From: a bacterium
GTDB lineage: Bacteria > Actinomycetota > Acidimicrobiia > Acidimicrobiales > Bin134
Assembly (NCBI GenBank): GCA_028819295.1
Contig: JAPPMA010000053.1
Location: 55,983 to 119,982 of the forward strand
Length of the DNA stretch: 64,000 nucleotides
Direction: 5' to 3'
Below the pieces are notes generated by a model that had not been told where the DNA came from, searched no databases, and worked only from the letters and a program-made list of their open reading frames with translations. Shown piece after piece: positions 34,483-43,158 of this stretch. Numbering within the stretch: position 1 is the stretch's first letter; every line of letters starts with the position of its first letter. Made by a program: the position numbers and the translations under genes.

Positions 34483-35061
34483 GTGGACTGGGAATGGGTT
34501 TTGGTCTTGGTTGGATATTTGTGGGGGACGTTCCCCGGCGCGCTGCTGGTGGGTCGGTATACGGGGCACGATCCCACTCGGGAGGGGTCGAACAATCCGG
34601 GGGCCAGCAATGTGTACCGGGTGGCGGGGCGGTGGCCAGCCGCGTGGGTGCTTCTCAGCGATGTGGGAAAGGGGCTCATCGCCGCAGGACTCGGCCTGAT
34701 CTTGGGCGGCCAGCTCATTGGGGCCGCGTGCGGGGCGGCAGCGGTGGTGGGCCACATCGTGCCGCTGGGCCGCTATCGCCAGGGCGGCAAGGGGGTGGCC
34801 ACGTTCGGGGGGCTGCTGCTGGCGCTCACTCCGGTGGTGGGGGTGATCCTCATCGGCGTGTGGGCGGTGGCCTTGGCCGCCACCAAGCGGGCCGGCGCGG
34901 CTTCGCTGGCGGCGACGGCGGCCGCGCCGGCGGCGGTGGCGATTCAGGGGTGGCCAGCGCCCGACGTCGTCGTGATTGTCGGGGTGGCGGTGGTGGTTCT
35001 CGCCCGCCACCATGAGAACATTCGCCGTATGTGGCGTAGAGAAGAACCGGCTCTTTGGTGA
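34483..35061 (+). CDS. plsY: Acyl-phosphate:glycerol-3-phosphate acyltransferase PlsY
   Basis: A 192-residue membrane enzyme that acylates glycerol 3-phosphate from acyl-phosphate in phospholipid synthesis. The three conserved loops are visible: GTFPGALLVGRYTGHD with REGSNNPGASNVYRV (acyl-phosphate loop), GHIVPLGRYRQGGKGVAT (glycine/lysine loop) and RHHENIRRM (third loop). Five hydrophobic segments fit the family. The start is GTG 34483. Its TGA overlaps the ATG of moeA by one base, so it leads the Moco/divisome operon. Confidence 0.88.
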   Translation: MDWEWVLVLVGYLWGTFPGALLVGRYTGHDPTREGSNNPGASNVYRVAGRWPAAWVLLSDVGKGLIAAGLGLILGGQLIGAACGAAAVVGHIVPLGRYRQGGKGVATFGGLLLALTPVVGVILIGVWAVALAATKRAGAASLAATAAAPAAVAIQGWPAPDVVVIVGVAVVVLARHHENIRRMWRREEPALW

Positions 35062-36266
35062 TGATCCCCCTTTCTGAGGCCCAGGAGCGGGTGTTGGCGG
35101 GCTGCGACGTGCTCGGCGAAGCGGTCGTGGGCATCGGGCAGGCCCGGGGCTTGGTGACCACAGAGACCGTGGTGGCCCGGGAGTTGGTGCCTCCATTCGA
35201 CAACACGGCGATGGACGGCTTTGCGGTGCGGTCGGCCGACGTGGCCGACGCCCCAGTGGCCCTGGCCATCGCGGGGACCATGGGCGCCGGGTCGGCGCCC
35301 GCTATCGCCGTGGGTGCCGGCCAGGCGGTGCGCATCATGACCGGGGCAGTTATTCCTCCCGGTGCTGACTCCGTGGTGATGGTGGAGCTCACCGAGACCA
35401 GCGCTGACGGCACCGAGGTGACCGTGGTCCGGTCGGTGCCAGAAGGCAACCACATTCGGCGGGCTGGAGAAGATCTCAGCGTGGGCCAGGTGGTGTTCGG
35501 CCCGGGCGAGGTGCTCACTCCGGGCCATCTGGGGGTGCTGGCCAGCCTGGGCATCTGCGAGGTGAGGGTGCATCCCCGAGCCCGGGTGGGGGTGATGAGC
35601 ACCGGCGATGAGCTGGTGGACGGCCCGGCGCCGTTGGTGGCCGGCCAGATTCGCGACTCCAACCGGCACACTCTGCTGGCCCTGTTGGCCGAAGCCGGCT
35701 GTGAGCCGGTGGACCTTGGTCGCACCCCAGACGACGAAGCGGAGATCGCCGCCGGCATCCGAGCCGGGACAGAGAAGTGCGATGCCCTTTTAACCTCGGG
35801 CGGGGTGAGCATGGGCGACTACGACTACGTGAAGAAGGTTCTCGACGAGGTCGGCGACATGTCCTGGATGCAGGTGGCCATCAAACCGGCCAAGCCCCTG
35901 GCCTTCGGCGTGGTCGAGGGCATCCCCGTGTTCGGTCTTCCCGGCAACCCGGTGTCGTCCATGGTGTCGTTCGAGCTGTTCGCCCGGCCCGGTCTGCGCA
36001 AGATGATGGGCCATTCCCCAAGTACCTGGCACCGCCAGCCGGTGATGGGGCGCGTGGCGGAGCGGCTGCGGCGCCGACCCGACGGCAAGACCCACTTCGC
36101 CCGAGTGCGAGTCGAGTACGACGATGGCGAGTTCTCGGCCCGATCGGCCGGGGGGCAGGGATCACACCAGCTTTCGGCGATGGCCGCAGCCGACGCCCTG
36201 GCTGTGCTGCCCGACGGCGAGGGTTTGGGCGTCGGGGATGCGGTTTCGCTGCTGATACTGAGATAA
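35061..36266 (+). CDS. moeA: Molybdopterin molybdotransferase MoeA (or gephyrin-like Glp)
   Basis: A 401-residue MoeA. Landmarks: PPFDNTAMDGFAVRSADV (residues ~48), MTGAVIPPGADSVVMVE, GVMSTGDELVDGPAPLVAGQIRDSN (domain III, MPT binding) and TSGGVSMGDYDYVK, AFGVVEGIPVFGLPGNPVSSMVSFE. It inserts molybdate into adenylylated molybdopterin. In many actinobacteria a MoeA paralogue next to the membrane protein SepX/GlpR (here at 37971) instead supports cell division (Glp in corynebacteria); the two roles cannot be separated here, and neighbouring moaA/moaC favour Moco synthesis. I use ATG 35061, overlapping the plsY stop by 1 bp. Confidence 0.88.
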   Translation: MIPLSEAQERVLAGCDVLGEAVVGIGQARGLVTTETVVARELVPPFDNTAMDGFAVRSADVADAPVALAIAGTMGAGSAPAIAVGAGQAVRIMTGAVIPPGADSVVMVELTETSADGTEVTVVRSVPEGNHIRRAGEDLSVGQVVFGPGEVLTPGHLGVLASLGICEVRVHPRARVGVMSTGDELVDGPAPLVAGQIRDSNRHTLLALLAEAGCEPVDLGRTPDDEAEIAAGIRAGTEKCDALLTSGGVSMGDYDYVKKVLDEVGDMSWMQVAIKPAKPLAFGVVEGIPVFGLPGNPVSSMVSFELFARPGLRKMMGHSPSTWHRQPVMGRVAERLRRRPDGKTHFARVRVEYDDGEFSARSAGGQGSHQLSAMAAADALAVLPDGEGLGVGDAVSLLILR

Positions 36267-36267
36267 T
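36262..36267 (+). promoter_or_regulatory. Possible -10 box for moaA inside the end of moeA
   Basis: GATAAT, 6 nt before GTG 36274, could give moaA its own leaderless transcript in addition to read-through from plsY-moeA. Confidence 0.3.
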
Positions 36268-36273
36268 GCAGAA

Positions 36274-37257
36274 GTGAGCGTGCCGCTGATCGACGGCTTC
36301 GGAAGGGTCCACCGGGATCTGCGCATTTCGGTGACCGACCGCTGCAACTTCCGTTGCACGTACTGCATGCCCGCCGACGGGCTCGACTGGCTGTCGCGCG
36401 AGGATCTGCTCACCTTCGAGGAGATCGAGCGCATTTCCGCGTTGATGGTGGATCGGTTCGGCATCGACAGCATCCGGCTCACCGGCGGGGAGCCCACGGT
36501 GCGGGCCAATCTGCCGGTGCTGGTGCAAAAGCTCGCCGCGCTCAACGTGGATCTGGCCCTGACCACCAACGGGGCCACGCTGGGCCTGTTGGCCGACAAG
36601 CTGGTGGCCGCCGGGCTGCGGCGGATCAACATCTCGCTCGACTCCCTTCAGCCCGACCGGTTCGAGCAACTCACCCGCCGCGACGACCTGTACCGGGTTC
36701 TGGACGGAATCGATGCCGCGGTGGCTGCGGGGCTCAATCCGGTGAAGGTCAACGCGGTGATGATGCGGGGCGTCAACGACGACGAGATCGTGGACTTCGC
36801 CCGGTTCGGGCGGGAGAAGGGCGTGGAGGTCCGGTTCATCGAGTTCATGCCTCTGGATGCCGATCTCTCGTGGAGCAACGACAAGGTGGTGACCCTCGAC
36901 GAGATCGTGTCCACGGTGGCCGAGGAGTTTCCGCTGGCTCCGGTCGAGCGGTCGCACTCGCCGGCGGCGGTGTGGCACTACGCCGACGGCCAGGGCTCTT
37001 TCGGGGTGATCGCCAGCGTGACCGATGCCTTTTGCGGAAGCTGCGATCGGGTGCGGCTCACTGCCGAGGGCATGTTCCGCAACTGCCTGTTCGCGGTGGA
37101 AGAGCACGATCTGCGGAGCTTGCTGCGCTCGGGGGCGAGCAACGACGAGATCGCCGGGGCTATCTCGGGAGCGGTGGCCGACAAGTGGGCCGGACACGCC
37201 ATCAACCAGGTCCACTTCATCCGCCCCGGCCGCTCGATGTCGCAGATCGGGGGCTGA
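36274..37257 (+). CDS. moaA: GTP 3',8-cyclase MoaA
   Basis: A 327-residue radical SAM enzyme that converts GTP to the cyclic intermediate in Moco synthesis. The N-terminal cluster motif is C24-N-F-R-C28-T-Y-C31, the SAM motif follows at RLTGGEPTVR, and the second cluster is held by CGSCDRVRLTAEGMFRNC near residues 253-270. The C-terminus ends in Gly-Gly, which is required for activity in MoaA. The GTG start lies 7 bp after moeA. Confidence 0.92.
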   Translation: MSVPLIDGFGRVHRDLRISVTDRCNFRCTYCMPADGLDWLSREDLLTFEEIERISALMVDRFGIDSIRLTGGEPTVRANLPVLVQKLAALNVDLALTTNGATLGLLADKLVAAGLRRINISLDSLQPDRFEQLTRRDDLYRVLDGIDAAVAAGLNPVKVNAVMMRGVNDDEIVDFARFGREKGVEVRFIEFMPLDADLSWSNDKVVTLDEIVSTVAEEFPLAPVERSHSPAAVWHYADGQGSFGVIASVTDAFCGSCDRVRLTAEGMFRNCLFAVEEHDLRSLLRSGASNDEIAGAISGAVADKWAGHAINQVHFIRPGRSMSQIGG

Positions 37258-37258
37258 T

Positions 37259-37762
37259 GTGTCCGATGTCGGATTTACCCACCTCGACCCCCTCGGGCGG
37301 GCTCGAATGGTGGACGTAACCCCCAAGGAGCCATCGCACCGCCGTGCTATCGCCCGGGCCAAGGTCCATATGAGCGCCGATACCGCCGCCGCCGTGGCAC
37401 GGGGGGCCATCGGAAAGGGGGATGTGCTGGCCGTGGCCCGAGTGGCGGGCATCCAAGCGGCCAAGCGCACCCCCGAGTTGATCCCGCTGTGCCACCCGCT
37501 CTTGGTTGGGGCGGTGCTGGTCAATTTCCGGATCGAGGACACCCACATCGAGATCGAGGCCGAGGTTGAAACGGTGGACAGAACCGGGGTGGAGATGGAG
37601 GCGCTCACCGCCTGCTCGGTGGCTGCCTTGACCGTTTACGACATGTGCAAGGCTCGAGACAAGGACATGGTGATCAGCGAGGTTGCCCTGTGGGAGAAAT
37701 CGGGCGGACGATCGGGCCCCTACCGCCGCTCGGACGAAGCGGCTGCCCGGTACGAGCACTGA
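37259..37762 (+). CDS. moaC: Cyclic pyranopterin monophosphate synthase MoaC
   Basis: A 167-residue protein that completes the MoaA reaction to cPMP. MVDVTPKEPSHRRAIARA, PLCHPLLVGAV, EMEALTACSVAALTVYDMCK and KDMVISEVALWEKSGGRSG carry the conserved His, Glu and Lys residues of the active site. The GTG at 37259 begins one base after the moaA stop. The other Moco genes (moaD, moaE, mog) are not in the window. Confidence 0.92.
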   Translation: MSDVGFTHLDPLGRARMVDVTPKEPSHRRAIARAKVHMSADTAAAVARGAIGKGDVLAVARVAGIQAAKRTPELIPLCHPLLVGAVLVNFRIEDTHIEIEAEVETVDRTGVEMEALTACSVAALTVYDMCKARDKDMVISEVALWEKSGGRSGPYRRSDEAAARYEH

Positions 37763-37970
37763 TCACGCTGCGAAATCACTTCACGGCATAAGTGGATGGC
37801 GCAGGTGGACTTTTTGTAGTAGAACCGTAACAAGTGTTAACTCGCCGCAAGGTATGCCGACAGAAGCTCGCAGGGCGAGCCAATCCCCCTGGTGGGGAGA
37901 AAATTCGCGACCATGCACCATTGAGCGAACCGCCGCGGCATACCATTGATTCTGCAAGGGAACCCCGAGA

Positions 37971-38498
37971 TTGGTGACATCAGTGGTGCTCATGGTCTTG
38001 ACGGCCGCCTGGGCCGCCTTTTTGCTTCCGCCCCTGATCCGGCGAGCGCGCAACGGCCAGTTCAGGTTTCGCCGCCGTTCATCGCGGTGGAGCCCTGGCG
38101 CTCCCATCCGCTCGGTGCATCCTCGCTTGGCTGAGCGGGGGGCCATAGCGGCGCCGGTGTTCGCCCTTCGGCCCAATATCGCACTCCCCCCCCAAGGCTA
38201 CGCTTCTCAAATGGCTTCCCCGGCGGCGCGGGGCATACCCCGCACCTCGATCGATGCCCGCCGTCGGCGGCGGCGCATTCTGGTATCGCTCGTCGTCGGT
38301 GCTCTGGCCTCCTTTGTGGCTGCCACCTACTTGGGCGGCTTCGCCCTGGTTGTGCATTTGCTCATCGATGCCATGCTCTTGGCCTACGCCATGCTGCTGG
38401 TGCAGCACCAGCGGACCCGCGAGGAGCGGCTCAGCCCGATCGACGCGGAACCGCCCCAATCCCGAATGCGGGACGCTGCATCGGGCGCCCAGCGCTGA
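37971..38498 (+). CDS. SepX/GlpR-like divisome membrane protein
   Basis: A 175-residue protein with one N-terminal membrane helix (SVVLMVLTAAWAAFLLPPLI, residues 4-23) followed by an arginine-rich cytoplasmic linker of about 75 residues and two closely spaced C-terminal helices (residues ~101-145: ILVSLVVGALASFVAATYLG and VHLLIDAMLLAYAMLLVQH). This topology, the LLPPLIRRAR motif and the position downstream of a MoeA-family gene match the actinobacterial SepX/GlpR family, which binds the gephyrin-like Glp at the division septum. The start is TTG 37971. Sequence similarity beyond motif level could not be tested. Confidence 0.6.
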   Translation: MVTSVVLMVLTAAWAAFLLPPLIRRARNGQFRFRRRSSRWSPGAPIRSVHPRLAERGAIAAPVFALRPNIALPPQGYASQMASPAARGIPRTSIDARRRRRRILVSLVVGALASFVAATYLGGFALVVHLLIDAMLLAYAMLLVQHQRTREERLSPIDAEPPQSRMRDAASGAQR

Positions 38499-38575
38499 CC
38501 TGTCACACTTGCCGATTCCGAGTCGAATCCAGTCGCTGCTGTTGTTTGGTTCCCGTTAGTCTGAATGGGACATCT

Positions 38576-38649
38576 GGGGCTGTAGCTCAGTTGGCTAGAG
38601 CGCCTCGTTCGCAACGAGGAGGCCGGCGGTTCGAGTCCGCTCAGCTCCA
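38576..38649 (+). tRNA. tRNA-Ala (anticodon CGC)
   Basis: A complete cloverleaf: acceptor GGGGCTG pairs with CAGCTCC, the anticodon arm is CCTCG-TTCGCAA-CGAGG with anticodon CGC (reads GCG), and the T arm is GGCGG-TTCGAGT-CCGCT. The CCA end is not encoded. Confidence 0.95.
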
Positions 38650-38665
38650 CTCATCGACCTGCCGG

Positions 38666-38671
38666 TAGCTT
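38666..38671 (+). promoter_or_regulatory. -10 box for the phosphotransferase gene
   Basis: TAGCTT followed by 7 nt and ATG 38679; supports this start rather than the TTG at 38673. Confidence 0.35.
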
Positions 38672-38678
38672 CTTGCCC

Positions 38679-39677
38679 ATGGTCGGTGAATTAGATGCCG
38701 CGATGGAGGGCTTTGTGCGGCGGCGCCTGGGGGATGTGAGCGGGCTGCGGGTGGAGGGCGAGGCCCGGGCCATCGGAGGGCAGTCACGGGAAAACTGGCC
38801 GTTCGACCTGCATTGGCAAGACGGCGGACAGTCGCACCATCGACAGCTGTTCTTGCGACGCGATCCGGTGGGCAGCGTGTTGGAAACCGACCGCAGGGTG
38901 GAGTTTGAGGTGCTGCGGCGGTTGCACGACCAGCCGGTGCGAGCTCCCGAAGTGGTGTGGCTGGACGCCGACGGGTCGGAACTGGGTCGCCCGGCGATGG
39001 TGATGACCCGCTATGACGGGCACAACGACCACTTCATTCTGCAAGGAGGCGTCGGTCGGCCCGACGAAGACGCCCGAGTGGGCATCGCCTCGCAGATGGT
39101 GGACCTGATGATCGAGATCCATGCCTTGGATTGGCGGGGTGCCGGGCTGAACGAGGTGATGGCTGTGCCGGACGACCCGGCCACGGCGGCCATCGACGAG
39201 TGGGCTGCGGTTGTTGAGCGCCAGTCTCTTGAGCCCCAGCCAGTGCTGGCCGAAATTGAGCAGTGGCTGCGCCGCAACCGGCCTGAGCCCGGTGAGGTAA
39301 CCGTGGTCCACGGCGACATCAAACCGGGCAATGTGCTGTTCGACGGCGACCGGGTACAGGTGCTGTTGGACTGGGAGACCGTCCACCTTGGCGATCCGGC
39401 CGAAGATGTGGGCTGGGTGACCAACCCGATTCGCCGGCGCGAGCACCAGATTCCGGGGCGGTGGGAGGTGGAAGACCTGGTGTCGGCCTATGAGGCCCGC
39501 ACCGGGCGGACCGTGCCTCGGGCTGCGTTGCGGTTCTGGCAAGTGCTGGCCAACTACAAGCTGGCGGCCATCGCCATGACCGGAGTGCGTAGCTTTTGTG
39601 ATGGCCGCACCCAGCGGGTGTGGTCGGGCACCGGACTACTGGGCAAGGTTCTCCTAGCCCAGACCGAGGAGGAGTAG
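38679..39677 (+). CDS. APH-family phosphotransferase (aminoglycoside phosphotransferase-like kinase)
   Basis: A 332-residue kinase-like protein. FLRRDPVGSVLETDRRVEFEV contains the nucleotide-binding lysine/arginine region, VHGDIKPGNVLF is the catalytic loop (HGDxxxxN), and VLLDWETVHLGDPAEDVGWV holds the metal-binding DxE-x-G. Such proteins near acyl-CoA genes are often called ACAD10-like or choline kinase-like; antibiotic resistance is not implied. The substrate is unknown. Confidence 0.82.
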   Translation: MVGELDAAMEGFVRRRLGDVSGLRVEGEARAIGGQSRENWPFDLHWQDGGQSHHRQLFLRRDPVGSVLETDRRVEFEVLRRLHDQPVRAPEVVWLDADGSELGRPAMVMTRYDGHNDHFILQGGVGRPDEDARVGIASQMVDLMIEIHALDWRGAGLNEVMAVPDDPATAAIDEWAAVVERQSLEPQPVLAEIEQWLRRNRPEPGEVTVVHGDIKPGNVLFDGDRVQVLLDWETVHLGDPAEDVGWVTNPIRRREHQIPGRWEVEDLVSAYEARTGRTVPRAALRFWQVLANYKLAAIAMTGVRSFCDGRTQRVWSGTGLLGKVLLAQTEEE

Positions 39678-39720
39678 CGATGAGACTTTCGCCGCTGGCC
39701 TTGATTGGGCGGGAATTGCC

Positions 39721-40089
39721 ATGAGACCAACGTTGAGCGAACAGATCGAGGGTGCCCGTGTGGTGTTGGTGGAATTGGTGGCTCCCGAAGTGTCCGAACC
39801 CTATGCCCAGGAGCAGGTGACCTACGCGGCTGCCGCGCTTGAGAACGCCGCGGCTCGATGGCCCCATATATTGCCCGACCTCGTGGCCGACATTCGGGCC
39901 CTGGAAGAGGTCTTGGGAATCGAACCCGCGGAGTTGCACGAAGCGGTTCCCGGGGTTCCCGACCTGGCCGCCGCCGAGGAGTATCACCGAGGGCTCCGAG
40001 CCCGGCTGACCGATGAGATCATGGGCGGGTCTGAGTCGTCCCCGGCGGTGCGGGCCTACCTGTCCGACTCCATAGAAAGGCTGAAGTAG
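39721..40089 (+). CDS. Conserved hypothetical protein, helical
   Basis: A 122-residue acidic, helix-rich protein without a signal peptide or known motif (SEQIEGARVVLVELVAPEV at the start, YLSDSIERLK at the end). It lies between the phosphotransferase gene and the 369-residue gene, with a 2-bp gap to the latter, so it is probably co-transcribed with it and may be a partner subunit. I do not recognise the family. Confidence 0.65.
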   Translation: MRPTLSEQIEGARVVLVELVAPEVSEPYAQEQVTYAAAALENAAARWPHILPDLVADIRALEEVLGIEPAELHEAVPGVPDLAAAEEYHRGLRARLTDEIMGGSESSPAVRAYLSDSIERLK

Positions 40090-40091
40090 CC

Positions 40092-41201
40092 ATGCTTGGA
40101 CCTCTTGATGACACCCTGTGGCACCAGATTGCCGAGCCGTTCGAACACGTCGGCACATCTGACCCCCGATTCTTCGACCGCTACTGGTTCGCCATCTACG
40201 ACCCGGCGGGGCAGGCCGCGGTGCAGTTCACCATGGGGTCGTACAACAACATGAACGTGATCGACGGCGGGGTGGTGATGGTGCGGGACGGCACCCAGCA
40301 CAATCTGCGGGCGTCGCGGGCCCTGCGTCCCCGCCTCGAACCCGAGGTGGGGCCGATGCGGGTAGAGCCGACGGTTCCGCTGGAGGAGCTCCGGATGATC
40401 CTGGCCCCCGGCGACCACTCCGTCGCCTGCGATCTGGTGTGGCGGGCCGAGCTGGCTCCCGAGATCGAAAAGCCCCACGTGGAGCGGGAGCGGGGCCGGG
40501 TGGCCCAGGACTACCAGCGGTTCAATCAAGTCGGCGTGGTAGACGGCTGGATCAAGGTGGGCGATGAGCGCCTCGAAGTGGCCAACTGGTGGGGCGGTCG
40601 GGATCACTCTTGGGGAGTGCGCCCGGCCATGGGCATCCCCGAGCCGGTAACCGGCCCGCCCCGACAGCACAGTGAGGCCGGCACGCTGTTCTACTTCCTG
40701 TTCTTCTCTACCAATCGGCGGGCCGGCCACGTGCAGATCATGGAGCGGGGATCGGAGCGGGTATACCTCACCGGGCTCATCCGAGACCGGGATGCCCCCG
40801 ATGTGGACCGCCACGTGACCGAGGCCGAACTGTCGTTGGGGTTCTTCGCCGGCACCCGGCGGTTCTCATCGGCCGATATGGCGGTAAGCCTCAACGATGG
40901 TCGCTCTTTGCGGCTGGGCTCGGCCCCGCTGGGATCCGCAGTGGACATGGCCGGACTGGGCTACAGCGGTGGGTGGAACGACGAGCTCGGCCTCGGCGTG
41001 TACCGGGGCGAGTCCTACCTGGAGCACGAGATCTGGGACGTGAGCCATCCCGCCGACGTGGTGAGGGCCTCCGGCGAGGTGTTCATCCCGATGCACCGCA
41101 TCGCCCCGGTCACCGTCACCACCGACGACCCCGACGAGACCGGCACCGGCAGCCTCACCATGATCGCCAACGGCCGTCTCCCCCAATACGGCTTGGATTG
41201 A
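40092..41201 (+). CDS. Conserved hypothetical protein (possible lipocalin-like AttH/CrtC type)
   Basis: A 369-residue protein of beta-rich pattern: FDRYWFAIYDPAGQAAVQFT, GSYNNMNVIDGGVVMVRDG, NWWGGRDHSWGVRPAM and YSGGWNDELGLGVYRGESY. The tryptophan-glycine-rich motifs resemble the AttH/CrtC (lipocalin-like hydratase) group and uncharacterised actinobacterial DUFs, but this is only a visual impression. The last codons (IANGRLPQYGLD, stop) lie in a 38-bp unit that is present three times, so the tail has been duplicated downstream of the stop. Confidence 0.6.
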   Translation: MLGPLDDTLWHQIAEPFEHVGTSDPRFFDRYWFAIYDPAGQAAVQFTMGSYNNMNVIDGGVVMVRDGTQHNLRASRALRPRLEPEVGPMRVEPTVPLEELRMILAPGDHSVACDLVWRAELAPEIEKPHVERERGRVAQDYQRFNQVGVVDGWIKVGDERLEVANWWGGRDHSWGVRPAMGIPEPVTGPPRQHSEAGTLFYFLFFSTNRRAGHVQIMERGSERVYLTGLIRDRDAPDVDRHVTEAELSLGFFAGTRRFSSADMAVSLNDGRSLRLGSAPLGSAVDMAGLGYSGGWNDELGLGVYRGESYLEHEIWDVSHPADVVRASGEVFIPMHRIAPVTVTTDDPDETGTGSLTMIANGRLPQYGLD

Positions 41202-41274
41202 TCGCCAACGGCCGTCTCCTCCAATACGGCTTGGACTGATCGCCAACGGCCGTCTCCCCCAATACGGCCTGGAC
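41161..41274 (+). repeat. Three tandem 38-bp repeats duplicating a gene tail
   Basis: Units at 41161-41198, 41199-41236 and 41237-41274 are nearly identical; each encodes IANGRLPQYGLD or RLLQYGLD followed by TGA. Because 38 is not a multiple of 3 and each unit ends in a stop, the protein end is unchanged; the extra copies are untranslated or dead. Confidence 0.9.
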
Positions 41275-41281
41275 TGAACCC

Positions 41282-42112
41282 TCAGGGGGCGTCGGGGAGG
41301 TTGGTGAAGCCTCGGCCGTCGGCTCGGCGGTACCAGCCTTGGGCGGTCATGGTGCCGCCGTCTACCGGGATGGTCTGGCCGGTCATGAAGCGCGACTGGT
41401 CGGAAGCCAAGAACAGGGCCACCTCGGCGAAGTCGTCGGGGTGGCCGAAGCGGCGCAGGGGGATGTTCCGGGTCACCTGCTCGAGGGGACGCTCCCGCAG
41501 CATCTGGTCCAGCGGGGTTTGCAGGGTGACGGCCATGTCGGGAGCGATGGCGTTGACCCGGATGTTCTGGTCGGCCATCTCCAGGGCGATGGATCGGGTG
41601 AAGGCGATGATGGCGGCGTTGGACGCCGAATACACCGCGATTCGGGGCATGGCCCGCATCGCCTCCACCGTGGACACGTTCACGATGGTGCCGCCGCCTC
41701 CCTCCACCATGGTGGGCAGAAAGGCATGCGTGCAGCGCAGAACATGGCGGAAGGTGATGTTGATCTGGGCGTCCCAGTCGGCCTCGGTGGTGCGGATGAA
41801 CTTGCCGGCACCCGGCCGGTAGTCGCCCACGTTGTTCACCAGCACGTCCACCCGGCCGTCGCCGAACTCCACCGCGGCCCGGTGGAACTCGGCCACCACC
41901 GCGGCATCGGTGATGTCACCCACTACGGCTATGGCCCGCCCCCCGGCGTCGGTGATGTCACCCACCGCGGCGGCAGCCAGGTCGGGAACGATGTCGTTGA
42001 CCACCACCGCGGCCCCGGCCTCGGCGAACAGCCGGGAGATGCCGCCCCCGATGCCCCCGCCTCCACCGGTGACGGCCGCAATCTTGTTGGCTAATGGCGT
42101 TGCGCTCGGCAT
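41282..42112 (-). CDS. Short-chain dehydrogenase/reductase
   Basis: A 276-residue SDR: AVTGGGGGIGGGISR is the glycine-rich NAD(P) site (unusually rich in Gly), VNNVGDYRPG replaces NNAG, the catalytic tetrad region is NVSTVEAMRAM with VYSASNAAII (Y-x-x-x-N instead of Y-x-x-x-K). Asn in place of the catalytic Lys is odd and could reduce activity. It ends with GQTIPVDGGTMTAQGWYRR, typical of the actinobacterial mycofactocin-dependent or steroid-type SDRs. Confidence 0.82.
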   Translation of the reverse strand: MPSATPLANKIAAVTGGGGGIGGGISRLFAEAGAAVVVNDIVPDLAAAAVGDITDAGGRAIAVVGDITDAAVVAEFHRAAVEFGDGRVDVLVNNVGDYRPGAGKFIRTTEADWDAQINITFRHVLRCTHAFLPTMVEGGGGTIVNVSTVEAMRAMPRIAVYSASNAAIIAFTRSIALEMADQNIRVNAIAPDMAVTLQTPLDQMLRERPLEQVTRNIPLRRFGHPDDFAEVALFLASDQSRFMTGQTIPVDGGTMTAQGWYRRADGRGFTNLPDAP

Positions 42113-42189
42113 CCGGGCTTTCTAGCGCATCCCATTGGCCCCCGCCGGATTGAAGGACGGTGTTCCCCGCTGCGGAGCGGATGGGGAAC

Positions 42190-43158
42190 CTACTTGCGTC
42201 GGCGGGCGAGGTCTAGATCTTGGTCGGCCAGCTCTTCGGCGAGTTCCAGGTAGCGCCGCAGCCGGCCCTCATCCACGTTGCCCGCCACCGCACAGCCGGG
42301 CTGGCCCTGGTGCCAGCAGTCTTCTGCGAACCGGCACCGGTGGTCGAGGGCGTCGATCTCGGCGTAGGCCGCGGCTAGTCCCTCCCACGCATCCCACGGT
42401 CCCACGGCCCGGATGCCGGGCGTGTCCACTATTGATCCCCCGTCGGGAAGCGGGATGAGCCGACGGGCGATGGTGGTGTGGCGGCCTTTGGCGTCGCCGG
42501 CCCGCACTTCCTGGGTGGCCTGGACCTCGGTGCCCGCCAAAGCGTTGATCAGCGTCGATTTGCCCACCCCCGATGGTCCCAGCAGTGCCAGGGTGCGGTT
42601 GCCCTCCAGCAGGGCGACCACATGATGCAGACCGCGGCCCTGAAGGGCTGCGGTCACAATCACCTTTGCTCCCGGGGCCAGAGCCGCAGCCTTTTCGGCA
42701 TCTCGCTCGGGTCGGCGCCGGAGATCGGCTTTGGCCAAGATCACCGCAACCTCGGCGCCGGATTGCCAGGCCACCACGCAGAATCGCTCGAGTTGAGCGG
42801 GGTTGATGCGCCGGTCGAGGCCGTGAACCACCCCCACCACATCGGCGTTGGCCACCAGCGCCTGGGGCTGGGCGTGTTCGGCCGGATCCCGCCGCACAAC
42901 CAGCGTCTGCCGTTCCAGAACTTGCTCTAGGAGTGGATTTCCGTTGAGGTCGCCGATAACGGTTACCCAGTCGCCGGTAACCGGTGCCACCAGGTCTTGA
43001 GCCCGCTGGGAATCAGACGAGACCCGGATCTGGCCCTCGTCGGTGGTCACCTCGCACTCCCCCCGGTCCACCTGCACCACCCGGCCCAGTGTCCCGACGT
43101 GGCCTCGGGCCAACTCCCGCCACCGCTGTTCGGCGCCCAGGGCCTCCAACGGCGTCAT
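42190..43158 (-). CDS. rsgA: Ribosome small-subunit-dependent GTPase RsgA
   Basis: A 322-residue circularly permuted GTPase that checks late 30S assembly. An N-terminal OB-fold (VGTLGRVVQVDRGECEV) is followed by the permuted motifs in the order G4 (ILAKADL, AKAD instead of NKxD), G1 GPSGVGKSTLINAL and G3 DTPGIRAVG, and the zinc knuckle CRFAEDCWHQGQPGC. A small ORF of 23 codons ends one base before its ATG (see 43159-43230). Confidence 0.9.
   Translation of the reverse strand: MTPLEALGAEQRWRELARGHVGTLGRVVQVDRGECEVTTDEGQIRVSSDSQRAQDLVAPVTGDWVTVIGDLNGNPLLEQVLERQTLVVRRDPAEHAQPQALVANADVVGVVHGLDRRINPAQLERFCVVAWQSGAEVAVILAKADLRRRPERDAEKAAALAPGAKVIVTAALQGRGLHHVVALLEGNRTLALLGPSGVGKSTLINALAGTEVQATQEVRAGDAKGRHTTIARRLIPLPDGGSIVDTPGIRAVGPWDAWEGLAAAYAEIDALDHRCRFAEDCWHQGQPGCAVAGNVDEGRLRRYLELAEELADQDLDLARRRK

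Noticed and set aside
38673..38681. TTG 38673 as start of the phosphotransferase gene.
   Set aside because: ATG 38679 in the same frame sits 7 nt after a TAGCTT box as at many other starts here.
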